From Acidobacteria bacterium AH-259-G07 (lineage in GTDB: Bacteria; Acidobacteriota; UBA6911; RPQK01; JADFOI01): 5,949 nt of DNA. The notes under the pieces were generated by a model. That model did no database searches and had not been told where the DNA came from. It saw only the letters and a list, made by a program, of their open reading frames with translations. The DNA lies in the NCBI GenBank assembly GCA_027717925.1, contig JALLON010000168.1, forward strand, positions 1 to 5,949, in the 5' to 3' direction. Position numbers and translations under genes: made by a program. This document shows positions 1-5,377 of this stretch, one piece after another (position 1 is the stretch's first letter; each line of letters opens with the position of its first letter).

Positions 1-103
1 CATTCCGCCTGGATGATCTGGCCTTACGTGCCGACTTAATGCTTCCCATTAGTGTCCCGATTTGTCGTCTGCTCAGTGGCTTTTTGCAGTGAGGGCATCT
101 CAT
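1..103 (-). CDS. Small CxxC protein, N-terminal part, runs off the left edge
   Basis: Thirty-four codons are visible from an ATG at 103 to the window edge with no stop. The protein begins MRCPHCKKPLSRRQIG and continues with a basic stretch rich in Lys, Arg and Ser. A CxxC knuckle (C3, C6) right after the start suggests half of a zinc site; any partner cysteines would lie beyond the edge. From memory, short bacterial proteins starting with a Cys-Pro-x-Cys knuckle and followed by a 'GSIKS..KA..SR.N' stretch, often ending in a Gly-Arg-Pro-Arg-Lys tail, are common and of unknown function; this similarity is recalled, not searched. Support for a real gene comes from the excellent promoter immediately upstream (114-141). 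No Shine-Dalgarno precedes the ATG, and the predicted transcript start is only about 4 bases away, so the message is probably leaderless. Function unknown; a DNA-binding or self-regulated small protein is only a guess. Confidence 0.6.
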   Translation of the reverse strand, partial: MRCPHCKKPLSRRQIGTLMGSIKSARKARSSRRN

Positions 104-113
104 GCCTATTTTA

Positions 114-141
114 AGTATAACCTAATGTTAGGTATTGTCAA
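114..141 (-). promoter_or_regulatory. Sigma-70 promoter with a palindrome in the spacer
   Basis: On the minus strand, a perfect -35 box TTGACA (141-136) is followed after 16 bases by TATACT (119-114), five of six matches to the -10 consensus. The transcript should start near 107, just before the ATG at 103. The spacer holds the palindrome ACCTAA-CA-TTAGGT (133-120), which fills 14 of the 16 bases between the two boxes and touches the -10. Such a position is typical of an operator whose repressor blocks RNA polymerase. The regulator is not visible here. Confidence 0.75.
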
Positions 142-411
142 GCAGAGATCGTCGCGTCAGAGCCATTCTCAGGGCCAGAAAGGCTATCTCTGGTGAGTTC
201 AGAGGAAGGAAAATTCGCCTGCTCTGAAGTGGTCGCAAGCCCTGACCACAAAAATAGGAGAAGATCACGAAGGGAGTAGAAGCAAATCGATTGTCGAGGG
301 CTGAGGCTACCGTGCCTGAAGCGTGATAGGCCTCGCACAACTATTTTTTATTTTAGTCTGGTTTTTTGAATCAGCTAGCAACAAGCTGCGTGAGAGCTGG
401 CCCCTGTCAAG
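142..411. other. Intergenic stretch, no gene seen
   Basis: No convincing coding sequence, RNA gene or known repeat could be recognised. Open frames exist on the minus strand but lack a ribosome binding site and one of them runs into the promoter of the small CxxC gene. A weak stem (GTGC/GCAC with inner GCCT/AGGC, 312-338) is followed on the plus strand by a T-rich tract (343-354). It could terminate plus-strand transcription, but no plus-strand gene lies upstream. Confidence 0.5.
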
Positions 412-614
412 ATAGTCGAGGTAGTCGAGTTGGCCCGCCCTTTCAACAGCTTAGCATCGAGGTAATGAACCGAGGCAGACCGAGTTAATCGAGTTAGGTT
501 TACTTGCATGTTTATGAGAGAGGTTGAGATACCTCGGTTACCTCGGCAGCACCTCGACCGGACACCTCGATTGTAAGTGATGATTCTATTAGAGAACTCG
601 ATTGACTCGACTAT
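412..614. repeat. Large imperfect inverted repeat built of CGAG/CTCG units
   Basis: The left half holds six CGAG units, beginning at 417, 426, 458, 471, 481 and 490, and no CTCG. The right half holds six CTCG units, at 533, 542, 553, 566, 597 and 606, and no CGAG. Spacings mirror each other: 9, 32, 13, 10, 9 on the left against 9, 31, 13, 11, 9 read inward from the right end. The outer ends are exact, ATAGTCGAG (412-420) against CTCGACTAT (606-614). Aligned by eye, the arms (412-493 and 533-614) agree at roughly 58% of positions, concentrated at the units. The central 39 bases are unpaired. It lies 110 bases downstream of the protease/adaptor gene. It could be a decayed MITE-like palindromic element, a structured RNA segment or an array of protein-binding sites; the sequence does not decide. 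Confidence 0.7.
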
Positions 615-724
615 TTTGCTGCTGCGCGAGGAGAGGTCCATTCAAGGCTCTAACCCTATGCGGCGCAGCTCAGTCGGTCAATTCACCCAACTCATTCAAG
701 GGACTTGTCGCTTCCGCCTTACGT

Positions 725-3145
725 TTACCACCACGACCAGAACTCGACCCTGATGTAACGGGTAAACCCCCGCGTCATGAGATCGAAAATCCGCCGTTTG
801 CCACAATAGATCTTAGCGTTCCCCGTCATCTCGGACTTGAGGAAGAGAGAGGGATTGTCAAGTTCGGTCGTGACCAAGATCGTCCTTCCTCCTCGCCCTT
901 CGTCTTCAGCGCGAGCCATAGGGGCGATCGAGGTCACCTTTCCGTGAAAGCTCTTCTTCGGATAGGCCCTGGCTTTGAGGACAACCATCTGCCCCACTTT
1001 GACATCAGCGATCTCCTTCTCCGAGATGGGAATCTCCGCCCGAATGGTCTTCAGCTCATGAACCTCGGCGATGAGGTCGCCTTTCTTTACATGCTGGCCG
1101 ATCTTTTCTTTCAGCTTGGGGGTTGTGATCACACCTGAGCTGGGGCTTAGCACCCTCACCAGCTTGAGCTGTCCCTCCAGATAGCGCCGCTGCGCCTCTA
1201 AGCGGGCGATCTCCGCCTCGGTGGCTTTAATCTCTTCCGGTCGACTTCCCGCCAACAATATCGTAAGCCTGCCTTCCGCCTCTTCCAGCTCCTTTTCCGC
1301 CACCGCCAGAACTTCTCTCACTTCGGCGAGGTCATCGGCTAAGAGGATCTCCAGCTCTGCTCGGGCCTCCTCAAGTTCCTTCTCTCGGACGACTATCTGC
1401 TCTTCGGCTTTTCTGATCTCCAGCCGGGAGATGGCCTTGGCTTCAAGCAAATCTTTGAACATGTCCAGGTAGTCCCTCGCGTAACTGAGCCGCTCTTCCG
1501 CCTTCTCGACGGTGGCCTCCGCCCCGGGAAGCCGCTCGACATGCATCCGCTTGGCCTCGTCGTACCGTTTCCACGCGTGCTCCTGTCTGGTCTTGGCGGT
1601 CTCAACTTCGTTCCGTGCCAGCTCGATCTCTTCGCGCCTGGGACCCATCTTGAGCATCTTGAGCTTTGCCCGCTTCTCGTGGATCTCAGCCTGAATCTTT
1701 TGAAACTCAACGCGGTAGTCCCGATCGGAGAGGCGAGCGATCAGGTGACCCTCTTTGACCAAATCCCCCTCATCTACATGGACCTCCTCGATAATCCCTT
1801 CGACCTCCGCCCGGACATCCGCATTCTGAGTGGGAAGGACCGTGAACTCGCCCGAGACCTTCAGCTCCATCCGGCCGAGCAAGAGAAGGGCCAGGACGGC
1901 GGCGAGAACCGTGATCTTGGCCGGTCGTCCCTTCATCGAAGTGACCATTTTTCGCAGGGCAGGTGGCTTCGAGAACGCTTTCTTGAGTGGCTTTCGAAAG
2001 ATGGTCATAAGGAGCACGGTGAAGAGGAGGAATCCTAAGCCCTGATAGCGCCCGATTAGGAAGCCGCCGAACTTCAAAGCGATGAAGCCCAGCAGCAAAA
2101 AAGAGTAAGCTCCAGCCAGTAAGCCGTAGGTGAGGTAGATGCGCCGTTCACGAGGAGTCGCCTCCTGCATCCCCTGCATGGCCCTTCCCCACAACCTTTT
2201 AATCCCAGCGCCCACGTAGCTGAACGCCCGCTGTCTCAGATTCGGGACCTCCAAATAATCGCTCAAAAGGTAATAGCCGTCAAGCTTGATCAGGGGATTA
2301 AGATTGAAAAGGGTCTTGATCCCAGAGGTCGCCATCACTACCAAAGCCAGAGAATTAACCCAGGTGCCCGGTTCCGTCACCCGCCAGATTACAGTGGCTA
2401 GGCCCCAAAGGAAGATCTCGAAGTAGGCCCCGGCAAAAGTCACCCACAGCCGTTTGGATCTCTCCGGAAAGAGCCAGGCATCGCTCACGTTGCAGTAAAA
2501 GGCGGGCATGAAGAACAGGAGCATGAAGCCCATTTCGTGGACTTCGCCACCGTAGTGCTTGCAGGTCAGGCCGTGGGCAAACTCGTGAGCCGTGGTGACC
2601 AGGAGGATAGTCAGCCAGGCCAATAGGAGAGCCTGGAGCCGGTACAGACTCAGGAGATCCCGCCCGATCTCTTCCCAGTTGGAGAGAGTGATAACGAAGG
2701 CGAGAAGGATGGCGACAGCGGAGAACGCTAGGAAATAGGATGTGAAGAAGAAGCGGACCTTGTGGATGAGCCGGTCAAAAAGGCGATCCGGGTCGAACGC
2801 CTTCAGCCTTAGGTAAAGGGGGTGACCCCGAATCCTTCCGCGTCGGTGCTTCTGGTGTCCAAACTCGGCCCCCTCTGTCTCCAGGAGCCCAAGCCGTCGG
2901 AGCTTTTCGATGAACTGCTCTAAAGTATCCTGGGTAAGAGGGGCACCGAACTTCTCTTCGGCCCTCTGCCGGATGACATCGAAAGGGGTTGAGCCGTCGA
3001 GCTGCTGGGCAATGAAGTGCTCGACCTCCCGGAAACGAAAAAACCGCTCAGTTGCAGGGTCTTTGACGACGAAGGAAGTTCCTTCCGCCGTTTCCTGCTG
3101 GCTGACGACTAGATCATTTCGGAGCTTTGTCTGCCCGGGTGACAC
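725..3145 (-). CDS. PqqD-like domain / M50 metalloprotease / HlyD adaptor fusion protein
   Basis: 806 residues in three parts. Residues 8-89 resemble PqqD, the small leader-binding fold of RiPP systems, including 'IAQQLDGSTPFDVI' and a closing 'LRRLGLLE'. Residues 130-425 are a multi-span membrane region with the M50 zinc site: HEFAH at 187-191 and NPLIKLDG at 283-290, where D289 is the expected third ligand. Residues 430-785 are a HlyD membrane-fusion adaptor: half of a lipoyl/barrel domain (about 430-470), a long charged coiled-coil hairpin (475-665), then the second half and barrel; the chain ends RVEFWSWW. The start is GTG at 3145, the first possible start after an in-frame stop; its ribosome site is weak, so coupling to upstream translation is likely. 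By family knowledge such fusions sit in the inner membrane and reach into the periplasm. It follows a candidate precursor peptide, so the inferred job is to bind its leader, cut it and pass it outward. All key zinc ligands are present. Substrate and partners are unproven. Confidence 0.92.
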   Translation of the reverse strand: MSPGQTKLRNDLVVSQQETAEGTSFVVKDPATERFFRFREVEHFIAQQLDGSTPFDVIRQRAEEKFGAPLTQDTLEQFIEKLRRLGLLETEGAEFGHQKHRRGRIRGHPLYLRLKAFDPDRLFDRLIHKVRFFFTSYFLAFSAVAILLAFVITLSNWEEIGRDLLSLYRLQALLLAWLTILLVTTAHEFAHGLTCKHYGGEVHEMGFMLLFFMPAFYCNVSDAWLFPERSKRLWVTFAGAYFEIFLWGLATVIWRVTEPGTWVNSLALVVMATSGIKTLFNLNPLIKLDGYYLLSDYLEVPNLRQRAFSYVGAGIKRLWGRAMQGMQEATPRERRIYLTYGLLAGAYSFLLLGFIALKFGGFLIGRYQGLGFLLFTVLLMTIFRKPLKKAFSKPPALRKMVTSMKGRPAKITVLAAVLALLLLGRMELKVSGEFTVLPTQNADVRAEVEGIIEEVHVDEGDLVKEGHLIARLSDRDYRVEFQKIQAEIHEKRAKLKMLKMGPRREEIELARNEVETAKTRQEHAWKRYDEAKRMHVERLPGAEATVEKAEERLSYARDYLDMFKDLLEAKAISRLEIRKAEEQIVVREKELEEARAELEILLADDLAEVREVLAVAEKELEEAEGRLTILLAGSRPEEIKATEAEIARLEAQRRYLEGQLKLVRVLSPSSGVITTPKLKEKIGQHVKKGDLIAEVHELKTIRAEIPISEKEIADVKVGQMVVLKARAYPKKSFHGKVTSIAPMARAEDEGRGGRTILVTTELDNPSLFLKSEMTGNAKIYCGKRRIFDLMTRGFTRYIRVEFWSWW

Positions 3146-3163
3146 TAGCTCATTCTTTGAACC

Positions 3164-3301
3164 CTAAAAGGGAGGGCCACTGAACCAGTACTCGTCCATC
3201 CTCCATCCTCGGCAACCACATTGCCCGAACTCGACCCAGGCGTCTCGCTTGTAGCGGGCCCAATCCCATTTTGTTGCCGGCGGCGGGATTAGAGGGTCAT
3301 T
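3164..3301 (-). other. Possible +1-frame C-terminal extension of the precursor
   Basis: Directly at the precursor stop, shifting one base forward (CCT, skip T, AAT) opens 45 further codons that end with TAG at 3164. The peptide begins NDPLIPPPATKWDWARYKRD and continues with five more aromatic residues before a CGC motif and the ending DEYWFSGPPF. It is rich in Trp, Tyr, Arg and Asp and has codon use with mainly G or C in third position, unlike random out-of-frame sequence. It ends 18 bases before the GTG start of the protease/adaptor gene, ordinary operon spacing, whereas the short form leaves a 154-base gap. It has no good start of its own. Either the precursor is really about 119 residues and is broken here by a one-base insertion or error, or the ribosome shifts frame at CCT-TAA, or the segment is non-coding. 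Confidence 0.4.
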
Positions 3302-3524
3302 AAGGACCTTCTCCAGGAGTGTTCTCTGGCACCGGAAAACCTGTAATCTCACTGTTAGCAGTAAGAGTACCACCTGCCGCAACTCCCCCTGCATCCCCAC
3401 CTGATGCCCCTACTGCAGGGTTGCCAACATCACCTATTGGCGTGAACGCATGCACGATTGGGGCGATCCGCTCCTCCAGCTCCTCGATGTTCAGTTTAAG
3501 CTCTTTAATCCTTTGCTCTTTCAT
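3300..3524 (-). CDS. Candidate precursor peptide with leader-like N-terminus and Gly-rich C-terminus
   Basis: 74 residues from an ATG at 3524, with the strong ribosome site GGAGGT seven bases upstream and a promoter in front. Residues 1-22 form a charged, helix-prone segment ending in EELEERIAP (14-22). The rest is small and flexible: Gly/Ala-rich between 30 and 52, with three GG pairs (42-43, 46-47, 51-52), then a Pro-rich end PVPENTPGEGP. There is no hydrophobic signal peptide, no membrane segment and no Cys. A conserved-looking charged leader followed by a low-complexity tail, one gene before a PqqD/M50/HlyD fusion, is the layout of a RiPP-type precursor with its processing and export protein. 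From memory, the EELEERIAP segment recurs at the N-terminus of small or exported proteins in several environmental phyla and recalls the LEPR-type motif of planctomycetes; not searched. Function unknown. The annotated stop may be bypassed (see the +1 extension). Confidence 0.75.
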   Translation of the reverse strand: MKEQRIKELKLNIEELEERIAPIVHAFTPIGDVGNPAVGASGGDAGGVAAGGTLTANSEITGFPVPENTPGEGP

Positions 3525-3531
3525 GTTTCTT

Positions 3532-3537
3532 ACCTCC
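3532..3537 (-). promoter_or_regulatory. Strong ribosome binding site of the precursor gene
   Basis: GGAGGT lies seven bases before the ATG at 3524 within the run AGGGAGGT. It fixes the start of the small peptide and implies much stronger initiation than at the following gene, whose GTG has only a poor site. High precursor and low processing-protein output would suit a substrate/enzyme pair. Confidence 0.85.
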
Positions 3538-3548
3538 CTAGTACGGTT

Positions 3549-3577
3549 AGGCTATCTGAGCAATTTGTTCCTGTCAA
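3549..3577 (-). promoter_or_regulatory. Promoter of the precursor/protease operon
   Basis: On the minus strand a perfect -35 TTGACA (3577-3572) is followed after 17 bases by TAGCCT (3554-3549), a weak -10 with three of six matches. The predicted start near 3542 leaves a leader of about 18 bases containing the ribosome site. The weak -10 suggests that an activator could be needed. Confidence 0.5.
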
Positions 3578-3594
3578 ATTTTTTCTTGGCGTGC

Positions 3595-3693
3595 CTTAGC
3601 AGGTACAGTCGACCGACATTTCCAACTACCACAGAGATTTACCCTAAATCTTCGCCTGAGGACCTGGTAAGGGAGTTTCGGAGTAAGTGGTGA
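3595..3693 (+). pseudogene. C-terminal relic of a tyrosine recombinase (integrase)
   Basis: The plus-strand frame ending in TGA at 3691-3693 reads, near its end, TTTEIYPKSSPEDLVREF. XerC/XerD-type integrases end with a GHxxxxTT.IY segment, in which the Tyr is the catalytic nucleophile, followed by 'h.SPEdL'. Here the Tyr is coded at 3640-3642. The expected 'LGH' just before is replaced by 'LSR', and nothing upstream in this frame resembles an integrase body; the R-H-x-x-R core is absent and the region is occupied by the precursor gene's promoter on the other strand. So only the tail survives. The match is short and made by eye; it could be chance. Confidence 0.4.
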
Positions 3694-3995
3694 TGGGAGG
3701 TGCAAGGGGATAAGGCTGAACAAGGCCATGTCATCCCTATCTGTATTATGGCTGCTAGTATTACCGACATCTGTAAAGATAGCTTGCTATCTTCCCAATC
3801 AATGCGCACTCTCCAGTATGGGATAAGTTACTAGCTTAGATGCTAAATCTTTGGGTGGCGAAAGGCAATGTCAACTGACGGTTTTATATGGAAATGCGAA
3901 GAATAGATGGGGCCATTCTAAGGTGCTGTAGTTGGAGTCACTCCCCCGTCGGCACCAGGCGCTTGAGCTCTTGGTTGAGGACGACGAGAGTCTAT
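3694..3995. other. Intergenic stretch, no gene seen
   Basis: About 300 bases between the recombinase relic and the peroxidase gene. No coding sequence with a start and ribosome site was found on either strand. It contains one perfect 8-base inverted repeat (3776-3793) and an isolated TTGACA on the minus strand (3874-3869) without a matching -10. No clear terminator for the peroxidase gene was found here. Confidence 0.5.
3776..3793. repeat. Perfect short inverted repeat
   Basis: AAGATAGC (3776-3783), two bases, GCTATCTT (3786-3793). Read from the minus strand the stem is followed by a short, poor T run, so it is at best a weak terminator for the peroxidase transcript. It could equally be an operator. 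No gene start is adjacent on either side. Confidence 0.4.
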
Positions 3996-5087
3996 TTAAG
4001 GGGACCCTACATTAGACGGAATCTCACCGGTGAGAGCTTCTAAAAACGCCTCTAGGTCAGCACCGGACCAGTTCACCTCGCCGGTCTCCGTGGTGGGAGT
4101 CAGCACCTTCAATTGTGGATCGAGGTGTGGATTCGAGTTACCGCCACCTATATAGAAGTCCACCACTTCTTTGAGTGTCTTCAGACTGCCGTCGTGCATA
4201 TAAGGAGCAGTTAGAGCAATGTTGCGAAGTGAAGGGGTCTTGAAGGCACCACGGTCAGCTTCGTTCTTACTGACTTCATAGCGGCCCACATCGGTCAACT
4301 CCCCTTGGTCATCCACGCCTACCCCAATGTTGTGGAACTGATTGTCGGTAAAAAGTCCAATGGGATGGCAGGCCGTGCAGTTGCCCTTCTGTGGATTGCG
4401 AAAGATCTCTAACCCTCGCTTAGCTGCCTCACTCAAGGCTGTTTCATCTCCGCCATAGAAATAGCGATCAAAGGGCGAGTTGCCACTGATCACGGTGCGC
4501 TCAAAGGAAGCAATGGCTTTCTCCACTTTCTCATACGTAATCGGTCCAGGACCAAATGCCTTTTCAAATTCCGCCTGATATGTGGGATCGGCTGTTAATT
4601 TCTGCTCCACTCCTTCCAGGGTGTGAGCCATCTCGATTGGGTTTTGTACCGGACCCTCAGCCTGTTTCTCCAAGTTCGGTGCGCGCCCGTCCCAGAATTG
4701 TGTGGCGTAGTAAGCGGCGTTAAAGACAGTGGGAGCATTGCGTCCACCCTTCTGGCCGTTGACGCCCTCCGATACAGGCTTCCCATCTGTAAACCCAAAG
4801 TCAGGGTGATGACAGGAGGCGCAGGCAACAGTGTCGTCCACCGAGAGCATCGGATCGTAGTAAAGCCTGCGACCTAGTGAAATGGTCTCAGCAGTGGGTG
4901 GGTTGTCAGCCGGGATCAGAACCGGAGGTAGTCCTAACGGTGCCTTGATTTCAACAGGAGTGCCGATTGGAAAACTCCCGGCACCCTGAGTGGGTCCTTG
5001 ACCAGACGTACATCCCCAGGAGGCTAGAACAATCGGAAGGAGAAGCCCTAGAAAGATTCTATGCATTGCGGATACCCCGTTCTTCAA
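3996..5087 (-). CDS. Dihaem cytochrome c peroxidase (MauG/CcpA family)
   Basis: 363 residues. Two haem-c sites: CASCH at 89-93 and CTACH at 237-241. Other family marks are 'LGRRLYYDPMLS' before the first haem, 'GGRNAPTVFNAAY' (114-126), FWDGR (131-135) and APYMHDG (294-300), whose M297 is the likely axial ligand of one haem. Length fits the family (about 330-370). By family knowledge the enzyme acts in the periplasm and reduces H2O2 to water with electrons from small c-type cytochromes. An N-terminal hydrophobic segment (IFLGLLLPIVLA, 11-22) ends in ASWGC, suggesting a signal peptide or a non-standard lipobox with C26 as anchor. The start is TTG at 5087, five bases after AGAGG; an in-frame ATG at 5066 would give a shorter signal peptide and has a worse ribosome site. 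A promoter lies at 5144-5117. A MauG-like role on a protein substrate cannot be excluded, but no such substrate gene is near. Confidence 0.92.
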   Translation of the reverse strand: MKNGVSAMHRIFLGLLLPIVLASWGCTSGQGPTQGAGSFPIGTPVEIKAPLGLPPVLIPADNPPTAETISLGRRLYYDPMLSVDDTVACASCHHPDFGFTDGKPVSEGVNGQKGGRNAPTVFNAAYYATQFWDGRAPNLEKQAEGPVQNPIEMAHTLEGVEQKLTADPTYQAEFEKAFGPGPITYEKVEKAIASFERTVISGNSPFDRYFYGGDETALSEAAKRGLEIFRNPQKGNCTACHPIGLFTDNQFHNIGVGVDDQGELTDVGRYEVSKNEADRGAFKTPSLRNIALTAPYMHDGSLKTLKEVVDFYIGGGNSNPHLDPQLKVLTPTTETGEVNWSGADLEAFLEALTGEIPSNVGSP

Positions 5088-5214
5088 CTTTTCCTCTGGT
5101 TCTTATATGCAATTCAAGTGTAAGACCCTTTGCCGTATTGTCAATCACCTCACCCATGCCGCCTTGGCCTATCTTTTCTAGGATCTTGTAATGGCTGATG
5201 GTCTTTCCGACCAT
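5059..5214 (-). pseudogene. Truncated Ser/Thr protein kinase, N-terminal stump
   Basis: From an ATG at 5214, with GGGGGA five bases upstream, the frame reads MVGKTISHYKILEKIGQGGM followed by GEV. This is the classic beginning of bacterial PknB-type Ser/Thr kinases: 'YKIL.KIG.GGMGEV' is the first strand and the ATP-binding glycine-rich loop. A kinase would go on with 'Y.A.D' and the catalytic Lys, but homology stops after codon 23 (5146). The frame then continues with 28 unrelated residues to a TAG at 5059, crossing the peroxidase promoter and start. The catalytic lysine, HRD and DFG parts are absent from the window. Translation of a useless 51-residue peptide is possible because its start signals are intact. 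This is a relic left by deletion or insertion. Confidence 0.75.
5117..5144 (-). promoter_or_regulatory. Promoter of the cytochrome c peroxidase gene
   Basis: On the minus strand a perfect -35 TTGACA (5144-5139) is followed after 16 bases by TACACT (5122-5117), four of six matches to the -10. The start should fall near 5110, leaving a leader of about 23 bases that holds the AGAGGA ribosome site. The promoter lies inside the reading frame left by the truncated kinase, starting one base after its homology ends. Confidence 0.6.
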
Positions 5215-5377
5215 GAAGTCCCCCAAGTTGTGTAGAAGGATTTTTTCTTAATGCTAAGCCTTCTGGATTTCAAAGGCAATGCGAATCGCGATGGGCAGGA
5301 ATCCTGTTCCACCTCGGTTTGTGAGTGGGGACACTTTGGCTTTCAAGTGCGGTGCGAAGACCTCGACAAGGCACCTA
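5215..5377. other. Gap between msrA and the kinase stump
   Basis: No gene with a start was found. A minus-strand frame ending in TAG at 5254 contains a protein-like stretch, NRGGTGFLPIAIRIAFEIQ, but has no ATG and no ribosome site. A weak stem, GCCTT (5258-5262) against AAGGC (5273-5277), has no T run behind it on the minus strand. Confidence 0.4.

Noticed and set aside
229..249. Stem GTGGTC/GACCAC followed by an A run on the plus strand
   Set aside because: Six pairs around a nine-base loop, with A rather than T after it on the plus strand and no T tract after it on the minus strand. Not a convincing terminator.
128..340. Minus-strand open frames of 66 and 70 codons
   Set aside because: No ribosome site, no recognisable family, and they end inside the promoter of the small CxxC gene. 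The composition looks like non-coding DNA.
375..641. Minus-strand 88-codon frame
   Set aside because: It runs straight through the mirrored CGAG/CTCG array; its protein sequence simply reflects that repeat.
659..680. tRNA-like string GCGCAGCTCAGTCGGT on the plus strand
   Set aside because: It resembles a tRNA D-arm start, but no GAGC closes the D-stem, and no anticodon arm or TPsiC arm follows. It is a chance match or at most a tiny fragment.
602..1138. Long plus-strand frames opposite the protease/adaptor gene
   Set aside because: They mirror the codon pattern of the strongly supported minus-strand gene and show no family features of their own.
3962..4015. Plus-strand frame reading LELLVEDDESLFKG, like the start of a response regulator
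   Set aside because: Only about ten residues match, a stop follows at once, no ribosome site precedes it and it overlaps the end of the peroxidase gene on the other strand.
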